Positions 8,211-14,124 of a DNA stretch of 18,116 nucleotides are shown one piece after another. The notes beneath the pieces were generated by a model. The model had not been told where the DNA came from. It saw nothing but the letters and a program-made list of their open reading frames with translations, and made no database searches. The stretch is taken from the NCBI GenBank assembly GCA_045106685.1, contig JBGCFB010000283.1, positions 1 through 18,116 on the forward strand, written 5' to 3'. Within the stretch, counting starts at the first letter, position 1. Every line of letters starts with the position of its first letter. The position numbers were made by a program, and so were the translations under genes. Origin of the DNA: JAUIGE01 sp045106685. Lineage in GTDB: Bacteria; Bacteroidota; Bacteroidia; J057.

Positions 8211-8707
8211 TACCTTCCCTTAGAAGCCTCATCGAGGATTCGGAGAATATCGGGAATGCGATAGGCGCCGTGCATATTTTGGATGAGCCCTGCGGCTACA
8301 GATTGCGGGAGGCCTTCACTGGTAACAAAAAGTGGCTTTTTACTTTTTCCTCTTAAAACCTCAATTCCTGCATTTCCTTCAAAAAACGTCTTCGCTACTC
8401 CAATTACAGGCAGCCGCTCCTCAACCGCTTCATACAAATAAGCTCCAAGGCCTTTTCGTCCTTCTCCATCGAGGTACACGTATCCGTCAATGATGATCGC
8501 TTGCACGCTAGAAAGCTCAAACGAAGACAGCATTTTTGTAATAAGGGGTAGTTCTCTTTTATAAAATTCGCCAGGCGTGTACTCCTCCATAATGCCATAT
8601 TTAGCCACGTACACTTCATCTGGCTTAGGGCTATCCCAAGACTCAAATTGGACACAGGCAATGCGAGAGAAGGAGTCGGTATAATACGCGTCGAAAGCCA
8701 GGATCAT
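8210..8707 (-). CDS. Compact endonuclease V (EndoV) family protein
   Basis: Endonuclease V enzymes cut near deaminated bases, chiefly inosine, in DNA or RNA. This 165-residue protein is shorter than the usual ~220 because it lacks the N-terminal extension. Alignable blocks are LAFDAYY (D6, matching the first catalytic Asp), YTPGEFYKRELPLI (E52, catalytic Glu; YxPG is a family hallmark), AIIIDG (D74, third acidic ligand), LPVIGVAKTFFEG (99-111) and PLFVTS...YRIPDILRILDEA (125-161). Differences are real: the usual GxGxxHPR loop is replaced by GYVYLDGEGRKG, and the C-terminal PGH histidine is replaced by SEGL, so activity may differ. It begins 3 nt after the S41 peptidase stop and overlaps the DUF4403 ATG by one base. 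I left the symbol empty because of the missing residues. Confidence 0.8.
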   Translation of the reverse strand: MILAFDAYYTDSFSRIACVQFESWDSPKPDEVYVAKYGIMEEYTPGEFYKRELPLITKMLSSFELSSVQAIIIDGYVYLDGEGRKGLGAYLYEAVEERLPVIGVAKTFFEGNAGIEVLRGKSKKPLFVTSEGLPQSVAAGLIQNMHGAYRIPDILRILDEASKGR

Positions 8708-8710
8708 GGA

Positions 8711-10123
8711 TTACAAAGTTCTGTTTAAGGTTTTCTCATTTCCACTTGGATAGTGGATTACAAGATGCGTAATTTTTCCATTTTCACTTTTGGGAAAAAG
8801 CTTCACGGCGGTACGCAAATCGCGCGTCTCTGAGTCAAATGTATAGCCGCCTCCAGGCAATGCAAGCAAACGACTGTATGTCTCGGTTTTGGTGGTATTG
8901 CGATAATATAAAGCTCCGTTCAGTAAGGTTATTTCTCTTTTATCAAAGGTGCCTGTTAGCGTATTAAGACTATCGCTTGCAATACTGAATTGATGAGCCA
9001 GGACAGCCTGCCTGTACGCCAGCTTAGCATACCACTCCGCATGCTTACCTGCCTTGCCCAATGAGTCCAGCAGGACTGCTTCTGCGTACATCTGGGCAGC
9101 TTCTTCTTTTACTGCAATATCCGGCACAACGCCTTTGCCTTCCCAGTTTCCTCCATTATCAGGGTCGACAGCCTTACCAATCGGCAGCAATACCCTAAAT
9201 CCATGTGGAAGCATATAGGTCCGCGCTGGCTGAGCTCCACCTTTCGTAGATTCTCCAATGATGATGGCTCGACCGAGGCGCTGCATATCATAGGCGAAGC
9301 CTTCGGCCGCGGAGGCCGTATTGGGCCCCGTGAGAATGACCACAGGCTTTTTGCAATAGCGCGTTCCTTCAAGCTTTTTTGTTACAAAAGCCTTATTAAT
9401 CTTCCCTTCCTCACGAAAGTATAGTCCTGTAAATTCGGTCTTGCTTTTTTCATCAAAAAAGTAGCTCAACAACCAATACATCGTCTCCGGAGCGCCGCCA
9501 GTATTATGCCGAAAGTCGATAATCAAGGCGTCAGAAAAACTGAGTGAAGATATCGCACCGGCAATGGCGCTGCGAGCATCCAGCCATTCGGTAAAGTCGT
9601 CGAGACGAAAGTAGCCTATGCCTCCGGCCAGTGTGCGAGTCTCGCGCAGACCAAAATTTTCGAGTTTGTCTTGATTAAAAAAGGACCAGGCATCACTGGA
9701 ATCCGCGTAGCGGTCAAGGTTAGTAAGGCCGGCATATACACGTAGGTGAAAGTCAGCTTTTACCTTTTGAAGATCATTCCCCAATACAAGTGCCAGCGAA
9801 TCGGGTTTCGTAATGGTATTATAAGCTTTCGTTTTGAGTCTGTTCAAAAGGACTTGTGCCATCTGATCGCCAACTTTTTCATCGACGTAACGACTCTTTA
9901 GTTCATCCGAAAGTGCATACACAACTTCGAAAACCTGATCGGGATTGAGTTGCTGGTTTTGGGCAAAAAGGGGAGAAAAAAATAATGGCAAAAAGAAAAA
10001 GCCGCGGAGCCATAAACAAGCACGCGCGGCAAAACCCAAAAGCTGTGTTTTCCTGCAAGTAGCTTGCGGAGAACTTCTTCTTGAACTTAATACAAACACA
10101 ACTTCGCTTACCCTACTTTTCAT
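8711..10123 (-). CDS. S41 family (C-terminal processing/IRBP-like) serine peptidase
   Basis: S41 peptidases use a Ser/Lys catalytic pair and act in the periplasm or outside the cell. Here the core is seen from about residue 165 to 315: a domain-start strand (GGIGYFRLDDF), ALIIDFRHNTGG (199-210), then PVVILTGPNTASAAEGFAYD with the probable nucleophile S271, and IIIGESTKGGAQPA with the probable Lys K294, followed by PIGKAVDPDNGGNWEGKGVVPDI, typical of the IRBP-like/tricorn-type branch. No PDZ domain is obvious. A C-terminal ~100-residue region resembles the small beta domain that often trails these peptidases. The signal peptide (GFFFLPLFFSPLFAQ, about 41-55) is preceded by about 40 unusual residues, so the true start may be internal, for example TTG at codon 29. 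With ATG at 10123 the gene overlaps DUF423 by 11 nt, supporting an operon. Confidence 0.85.
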   Translation of the reverse strand: MKSRVSEVVFVLSSRRSSPQATCRKTQLLGFAARACLWLRGFFFLPLFFSPLFAQNQQLNPDQVFEVVYALSDELKSRYVDEKVGDQMAQVLLNRLKTKAYNTITKPDSLALVLGNDLQKVKADFHLRVYAGLTNLDRYADSSDAWSFFNQDKLENFGLRETRTLAGGIGYFRLDDFTEWLDARSAIAGAISSLSFSDALIIDFRHNTGGAPETMYWLLSYFFDEKSKTEFTGLYFREEGKINKAFVTKKLEGTRYCKKPVVILTGPNTASAAEGFAYDMQRLGRAIIIGESTKGGAQPARTYMLPHGFRVLLPIGKAVDPDNGGNWEGKGVVPDIAVKEEAAQMYAEAVLLDSLGKAGKHAEWYAKLAYRQAVLAHQFSIASDSLNTLTGTFDKREITLLNGALYYRNTTKTETYSRLLALPGGGYTFDSETRDLRTAVKLFPKSENGKITHLVIHYPSGNEKTLNRTL

Positions 10124-10514
10124 TGAATATTCTTTTATTTTTTCCTACCCAAACTACCAACAAGACCCAGGAAGCTACAAATAACAAACCTCCTATTGGG
10201 GTGATTGGACCCAAAAATCCCCAACCAGTCATCACCAGTAAATATATAGAGCCTGAAAAAAGGATAATTCCACTCAACATGAGTGTACCAACAAGGCGGC
10301 CTTGTTTTGAATCAAAAACTGGTCCCATCCCCAATGCTAGTATTACAATGGCATGCCACATCTGGTAGCGAACGGCAGTCTTGTAAGCCATAAGCTGGTC
10401 AGCGTCAAGTATTTCCTTGAGGGCATGAGCACCAAAAGCGCCAGCGATTACCGCCAGCGCTCCTGATATAGCTGCTATTTGTATGAGTGTAGATCTCGAA
10501 ATGTGCATATGCAA
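10113..10514 (-). CDS. DUF423 family (YgdD-like) small inner-membrane protein
   Basis: The 133-residue protein has four predicted membrane helices at about 11-29, 53-66, 74-93 and 104-124. It carries the DUF423 landmarks: GAFGAHALK after the first helix, a TAVRYQMWHA motif opening the second, FSGSIYLL in the third and a GxxGxITPIGGLLF loop before the fourth. The family is widespread in bacteria (E. coli YgdD), and its biochemical function is not established. It lies 2 nt after the stop of the choice-of-anchor V gene and overlaps the annotated S41 start. The start MHMHISRS offers two neighbouring Met codons; either fits. Confidence 0.93.
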   Translation of the reverse strand: MHMHISRSTLIQIAAISGALAVIAGAFGAHALKEILDADQLMAYKTAVRYQMWHAIVILALGMGPVFDSKQGRLVGTLMLSGIILFSGSIYLLVMTGWGFLGPITPIGGLLFVASWVLLVVWVGKNKRIFNEK

Positions 10515-10516
10515 AC

Positions 10517-11629
10517 TTACTGCACAATCACGACTCTATTATCTTTTTTCCCTAAACGAATCACCTCCAGCATATAACGGCCGGCGCGCGAAGGAGTCAT
10601 GAGTCTAAGGGCATTCTCACCTTGCTCAAAATCAATCGCCTGCTCCCCTACTGTGCGTCCGTCCATGCTCATCCATCGGATGGTTCCCATGCTCTCCTGC
10701 TCGGCCCAGTAGCGCATATTGATCTGCTCACCTGCTCGCGGCGGATTAGGATATACTTTTACGATTCCAGACTGAGCTGGGCTCAGGATCGTGCTTACGA
10801 CTCTGCTCACACGCTCTTCCCCGGAAAGGCTAGTCTGGCGAATACGATACTGAAGGGCCTGACCAAGTGGCGCAGAAGCGTCGCGAAAGCGATAAGAGAC
10901 GTCTTCTGTTTGGACTTTTTCGCCAATCATTTCAAACACACCATCTTTCCCTGCGCGCTCAATCAAATAGATACCAGATTCTTCCTGCTCTTCTACCGTC
11001 CACAGAAGTTCAACCTCATTATTGAAATTAAAAGCTTCTACAGATGTGAATGTTACAGGAAGTGAAGAAAGGCCATAGGAAGTAGCATACCCATGATCGC
11101 CTCCGGTATTACCATTTCCATTGGCAGCATTACCAACAGCATAAAAGGTAAGCGATGCTCCGGCAGTAGCGGGAGAGGTCCAGCTAAACTGCCAACCTAC
11201 GCTATTACCGACAAGCGGCATTACTGCAAATGTTCCTGGAGTAGCATGCTCTACAACCTCATATGGGTTGATTGTAGTCAACTGACTTCCGATCCCAGCT
11301 GCAAATGTTCCTGCTTTGGCATTTAGGCCATCAAGGCATTCTATCTGAAAGCCGCCAATACTAGCAATCGTGTTGTTGATACCTACGATAATCGTATAGT
11401 TGGTATTGGGTGCGTAGGAGGTAACGACATTATTAGCCCCATCTACTACAGAAATAGCCATGCCGCCTGTTCCAGCTCCACCAGCGTGGCAGTTGGCACA
11501 TTGGCCGGGGTGGGCAGGAGAAAGCGTTCTGATCTGGCCACCGACAGCTCCAAGCCCTCCACTTCGGGAGATAACAGCCATGGAGCCAAAGAATGATATT
11601 GTTAATACAAGGAGTAGTGTTTTTTTCAT
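10517..11629 (-). CDS. Choice-of-anchor V domain protein with CxxCH motif and T9SS sorting domain
   Basis: This 370-residue protein starts with a signal peptide (MKKTLLLVLTISFFGSMAV). At 44-48 it has CANCH, a CxxCH covalent-heme motif, inside the HPGQCANCHAGGAGTGG segment typical of choice-of-anchor V (Reeler-like) proteins of Bacteroidota. The beta-sandwich domain runs to about residue 197 (ATSYGLSSLPVTFTSVEAFN). A fibronectin-like segment follows (VELLWTVEEQEESGIYLIER to YRIRQTSLSGEE), a common linker before sorting signals. The C-terminus is a T9SS type A domain (about 290-370; VKVYPNPPRAGEQINM ending RVVIVQ). It is predicted to be secreted and surface-anchored; whether heme is attached is unknown. 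It is first in the five-gene minus-strand cluster. Confidence 0.88.
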   Translation of the reverse strand: MKKTLLLVLTISFFGSMAVISRSGGLGAVGGQIRTLSPAHPGQCANCHAGGAGTGGMAISVVDGANNVVTSYAPNTNYTIIVGINNTIASIGGFQIECLDGLNAKAGTFAAGIGSQLTTINPYEVVEHATPGTFAVMPLVGNSVGWQFSWTSPATAGASLTFYAVGNAANGNGNTGGDHGYATSYGLSSLPVTFTSVEAFNFNNEVELLWTVEEQEESGIYLIERAGKDGVFEMIGEKVQTEDVSYRFRDASAPLGQALQYRIRQTSLSGEERVSRVVSTILSPAQSGIVKVYPNPPRAGEQINMRYWAEQESMGTIRWMSMDGRTVGEQAIDFEQGENALRLMTPSRAGRYMLEVIRLGKKDNRVVIVQ

Positions 11630-11737
11630 AATGTGGGATGATTGGTTAGTAGAAATAGTAGGTTAAACAAACTAACCGCAAAAACAAAGAAGTAGTTTGC
11701 TGATTCGTAATTTTTTAAAGTCGAAAAGGGATTTTTG

Positions 11738-11868
11738 GGCTACTGGCTGCTGGCTGCTGGCTGCTGGCTGCTGGCTGCTGGCTTTAGCGCGTATGTCGCT
11801 TCTTTATCAAGGTTTCAAAAAAAAACTATTTTTTCTGGCCAGAAGCTAGCAGCCAAAAGCCAGTAGCC
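11738..11868. repeat. Heptamer tandem repeat with inverted second arm
   Basis: On the plus strand 11738-11786 is an unbroken series of 7-bp units: GGCTACT, five perfect copies of GGCTGCT (11745-11779), then GGCTTTA. After a 47-bp spacer, 11834-11868 carries the same units on the minus strand: GGCTACT, GGCTTTT, GGCTGCT, AGCTTCT, GGCCAGA. The two arms begin with the same outermost unit (GGCTACT) and are mutually complementary, so the element can fold into a long stem. It matches the design of the element at 8055-8208, supporting a genome-wide repeat family. The run of five identical units is a candidate for copy-number variation. Confidence 0.8.
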
Positions 11869-11894
11869 TTCTGCATCTTTTTCTGGCCAGAAGC
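11830..11894 (+). repeat. 17-bp direct repeat with CTGGCCAG palindrome core
   Basis: TTTTTCTGGCCAGAAGC occurs at 11830-11846 and again, identically, at 11878-11894, 48 bp apart. Each contains the perfect palindrome TCTGGCCAGA (11834-11843 and 11882-11891). The first copy overlaps the inner end of the heptamer element's right arm; the second lies 18 bp before the prfB promoter box. This may be a partial duplication of the element end or a pair of binding sites. Confidence 0.6.
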
Positions 11895-11911
11895 CTTCTA
11901 ACAAAAAATTC

Positions 11912-11919
11912 TATATTTG
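11912..11919 (+). promoter_or_regulatory. Bacteroidota -7 promoter box for prfB
   Basis: TATATTTG matches the TAnnTTTG -7 consensus used by the primary sigma factor in Bacteroidota. It would place the transcription start near 11926 and leave a leader of about 70 nt before the prfB ATG. A clear TTG -33 box at the usual spacing is not seen, so the call rests on one box. Confidence 0.45.
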
Positions 11920-11923
11920 CCAC

Positions 11924-11956
11924 GCTTCACCATGAAGCTTCACTGTGGGTACAGTG
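11924..11956 (+). promoter_or_regulatory. Two adjacent hairpins in the prfB leader
   Basis: GCTTCA (11924-11929) pairs with TGAAGC (11933-11938) over a 3-nt loop, and CACTGT (11941-11946) pairs with ACAGTG (11951-11956) over a GGGT loop. Both stems are perfect 6-bp helices only 2 nt apart, inside the predicted 5' leader. Neither is followed by a T-run, so they are not intrinsic terminators. A regulatory role is possible but untested. Confidence 0.4.
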
Positions 11957-11995
11957 GAAACTTACTTATTAAGTTCATTTAACCTTACGATTATC

Positions 11996-13097
11996 ATGAC
12001 CCAAGATCAATTGAAGGAGCTTCAGGCGCGGACGGATGCGTTGGGGAGGTACCTTTGACGTCGCTCGAAAAAGAGAGCAGATAGAAGAAAAAGAAGCCAT
12101 TACGGTTCAGCCTAATTTTTGGGACGACCCAAAAGCAGCAGAAAAAGTATTAAAGGAAATTTCGGCCATCAAACTCTGGACTGACGCTTATGACAACGTG
12201 CATAATGAAGTCGGCGAAGTGGAGGTGATGTACGAGTTTTATAAAGAAGACGAAGTCAGCGAGGAAGAAGTAGAATCGGCTTATCAAAAAGCTGTACTCG
12301 CCGCTGAAGAACTCGAGTTCAAGAACATGCTTTCCGGCGAAGAGGATCGTCTCAATTGTACCATTGGGATTAACTCCGGCGCAGGTGGAACAGAAGCGCA
12401 AGACTGGGCGGAAATGCTCAAGCGCATGTATGTTCGTTATGCAGAATCGCATAATATGAAGTGGGCTATTTTAGAGGAAACAGAAGGAGAAGAAGCTGGA
12501 ATAAAAAGCTGTACGCTGGAAATTTCAGGCGACTTTGCCTTTGGTTATCTCAAAGGTGAGTCAGGCGTTCACCGCCTTGTGCGTGTGAGCCCGTTTGATT
12601 CCAGTGGCAGAAGACACACGTCGTTTGCATCGGTATATGTCTATCCTGAAATCGATGACACCATCGAGATCAACCTGAATCCGGCAGAGGTGGAATTCAC
12701 TACCACGCACTCCAGTGGAAAGGGAGGACAGAATGTAAACAAGGTCGAAACAGCCGTGCGCCTTAAGCATATCCCAACTGGAATTGCTGTATTCTGTCAG
12801 GCTGAGCGAAGCCAGTTGCGCAACCGCGAGCGTGCTACAGAGCTATTAAAAAGTCGTCTGTATCAGCTTGAAATTCAAAAGCGCAATGAGGCGCGTGACA
12901 AGGTTGAAGGTACCAAATCGGCCATTGACTTTGGATCGCAGATTCGCAACTATGTGCTCTTCCCTTACAAGCTAGTCAAGGACGTCCGCACCAATTTTGA
13001 GCGTACTGATCCGGACAAGGTACTTGATGGAGACCTGGACGACTTTATTAAAGCGTATTTGATGGAAGCTGGCGCGAAGCGGGCGAAAGGTGAATAG
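11996..13097 (+). CDS. prfB: Peptide chain release factor 2, expressed by +1 programmed frameshift
   Basis: RF2 recognises UGA and UAA stops and triggers peptide release on the ribosome. Translation starts at ATG 11996; codons 1-20 (MTQDQLKELQARTDALGRYL) end at CTT 12053-12055, followed by in-frame TGA at 12056-12058 and C. Skipping T12056 moves into the main frame at GAC 12057, giving join(11996..12055,12057..13097), 366 residues, against 365 in E. coli. The recoding site has the canonical parts: slippery CTT, TGA-C stop context, and a Shine-Dalgarno-like GGGGAGG ending 3 nt before CTT, the same spacing as in E. coli. The RF2-specific SPF anticodon tripeptide is at 198-200 and the catalytic GGQ at 243-245 (SSGKGGQNVNKVETAVRLKH). 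Frameshifting is autoregulatory: low RF2 slows termination at the UGA and raises RF2. A frame begun at ATG 12036 would lose the genuine N-terminus. Confidence 0.97.
12043..12059 (+). promoter_or_regulatory. prfB +1 frameshift site
   Basis: The internal Shine-Dalgarno-like GGGGAGG (12043-12049), three spacer bases TAC, slippery CTT (12053-12055) and TGA followed by C (12056-12059) make up the conserved RF2 recoding signal. The retention of an SD-like motif is notable because Bacteroidota rarely use SD for initiation; here it acts during elongation. Confidence 0.95.
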
Positions 13098-13099
13098 GA

Positions 13100-13139
13100 T
13101 TATGTGTAGAGAAAAGGCATGCCTTTTCTCTACACATAA
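13100..13139. repeat. Perfect 40-bp palindrome between convergent genes
   Basis: TTATGTGTAGAGAAAAGGCA (13100-13119) is followed directly by its exact reverse complement (13120-13139), so 20 bp arms meet with no spacer. The element starts 3 nt after the prfB stop and ends 3 nt before the stop of the convergent small membrane gene, filling the gap almost exactly. As RNA it forms a strong hairpin from either strand and could act as a bidirectional transcript end, although no T-run follows. The TGTAGAGA...TCTCTACA ends resemble dispersed palindromes that I recall from Bacteroidota and cyanobacteria; membership of that family is an inference. Confidence 0.85.
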
Positions 13140-13142
13140 CGG

Positions 13143-13568
13143 CTACCTGTCCTTTTTTTCAAAAGCTTTTGCCAAAACAAACCAAATAAACAAAGCGCCT
13201 GCGGCCCAAAGGGCGAATACACCAAGAGCAAAGAAGAGCATGCTTACCCAAAACCAGGAACTGCTGACAGACAATGCACCAAAAATTAAATAAGTTAGGA
13301 GTAAAATAGAAAGTCCACCCAAAAAACAGCCTAAGCTCCAGAAGAACAATTTCCTAGGTTCAACTTCTTTCCCACGCTTCGCAAGCCGCTCTCGCTTCGC
13401 TTTTACTTTGTCTTGAATCTTTGTGCATCGTTTCGCTAGCTTATCTCGTTTTCCAGTTTCTTTTTCTGACAAATAAGGAGCGATATCAGATGAAGCGAAA
13501 GAAAGGGTGGAAAACATTACACCAAAGCATAGTAGTGTGATTATAGGCCTGATATGAGTGAATTTCAT
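13143..13568 (-). CDS. Small secreted/membrane protein, tandem family member A
   Basis: The 141-residue protein has a signal peptide (MKFTHIRPIITLLCFGVMFSTLSFAS), a charged amphipathic stretch (YLSEKETGKRDKLAKRCTKI...KAKRERLAKRGKEVEPR, about 32-72) likely to be helical, and two membrane helices (about 74-97 and 104-132), ending in a short basic tail. It is a close paralogue of the next gene upstream: SSDxxxYLSEKExxKRDKLAKR and RGKEVxPRxLxFWSL are shared, and the coding DNA keeps near-identical stretches 468 bp apart. I do not know a function. The likely topology is the charged helix outside the inner membrane with a membrane hairpin anchor. Confidence 0.75.
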   Translation of the reverse strand: MKFTHIRPIITLLCFGVMFSTLSFASSDIAPYLSEKETGKRDKLAKRCTKIQDKVKAKRERLAKRGKEVEPRKLFFWSLGCFLGGLSILLLTYLIFGALSVSSSWFWVSMLFFALGVFALWAAGALFIWFVLAKAFEKKDR

Positions 13569-13652
13569 AATTGGTTGTTTATAGAATAATGGGGCAAAAG
13601 AGCAACTTGCAAGGAGTCACCCTTTTGTAGTCTCTGTTTACTTGGATTCTGT

Positions 13653-14036
13653 TCACTGGAACATGACTGTAAACAACCAAGTAAAGGCAAAAATTAGGCT
13701 TGAGAATAGCAAGGCAATCCCGAGTACGCCCAGGCTATAACCAGCCCATTGAAATCTCGCGTCCCTAAAACTTACGATCGCTAGAAAAAAGCATAAAGCG
13801 CTTCCAAGAAAAAGTTTCAAACTCCAAAAGAGTAACTGTCGAGGTTTGACTTCTTTCCCTCGCTTCGCACTTACTTTATCCTCAATCCTGGAGAAGCGTT
13901 TCGCTAGCTTATCTCGTTTTACAGCTTCTTTTTCTGACAAATAAGAGGTCATATCAGATGAAGCGTACGAAATGGATGGAGATACCACACCACAGAATAA
14001 CATAGCGGCTATTAGCCAGAGGTGAGCGAATTTCAT
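13653..14036 (-). CDS. Small secreted/membrane protein, tandem family member B
   Basis: The 127-residue protein has the same plan as member A: signal peptide (MKFAHLWLIAAMLFCGVVSPSISYAS), charged helix (YLSEKEAVKRDKLAKRFSRIEDKVSAKRGKEVKPR, without the RERLAK insertion of member A), then two membrane helices (about 68-88 and 95-120). The 20-bp coding word TCGCTAGCTTATCTCGTTTT is identical in A and B, so the duplication is fairly recent or under gene conversion. It starts 33 bp after the terminator that closes member C, so A and B probably have their own promoter. Function unknown. Confidence 0.75.
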   Translation of the reverse strand: MKFAHLWLIAAMLFCGVVSPSISYASSDMTSYLSEKEAVKRDKLAKRFSRIEDKVSAKRGKEVKPRQLLFWSLKLFLGSALCFFLAIVSFRDARFQWAGYSLGVLGIALLFSSLIFAFTWLFTVMFQ

Positions 14037-14068
14037 AGTTGCCTATTTCTTCTATAACGCACTAAAAT

Positions 14069-14103
14069 AAAAAAGGGCGACTCATAATGAGTCGCCCTTT
14101 TTT
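14069..14103 (-). terminator. Strong intrinsic terminator downstream of member C
   Basis: GGGCGACTCA (14075-14084) pairs with TGAGTCGCCC (14088-14097) over a 3-nt TAA loop, extended by six A:T pairs to a perfect 16-bp stem (14069-14103). On the minus strand it follows the member C stop at 14125 by 21 nt and ends in a T-run, a classic Rho-independent terminator. The A/T flanks are symmetrical, so it could work in both directions. Confidence 0.9.
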
Positions 14104-14124
14104 AATATCTGAATGAAACCAGGA

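Larger units (their letters stand above)
11630..11995. other. 366-bp divergent intergenic region: heptamer repeats and prfB leader
   Basis: This gap lies between the choice-of-anchor V gene (minus) and prfB (plus). From left to right it holds an A/T-rich stretch (11630-11737) that should carry the minus-strand promoter, though no convincing box was found; the heptamer inverted repeat (11738-11868); a direct repeat of TTTTTCTGGCCAGAAGC at 11830-11846 and 11878-11894; a TAnnTTTG promoter box at 11912-11919; and two small hairpins in the prfB leader. No protein-coding gene was seen. Confidence 0.75.

Noticed and set aside
11738..11868. CRISPR array
   Set aside because: Units are 7 bp and contiguous, without spacers, and the second half is inverted; there are no cas genes.
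12036..13097. prfB start at ATG 12036, or prfB as a frameshifted pseudogene
   Set aside because: The residues before DVARK would not match RF2, while the ATG 11996 frame gives the family N-terminus and a complete +1 recoding site; the in-frame TGA is programmed.
13090..13293. 67-codon plus-strand frame after prfB
   Set aside because: It runs through the 40-bp palindrome and the antisense strand of the small membrane gene; no coding signal.
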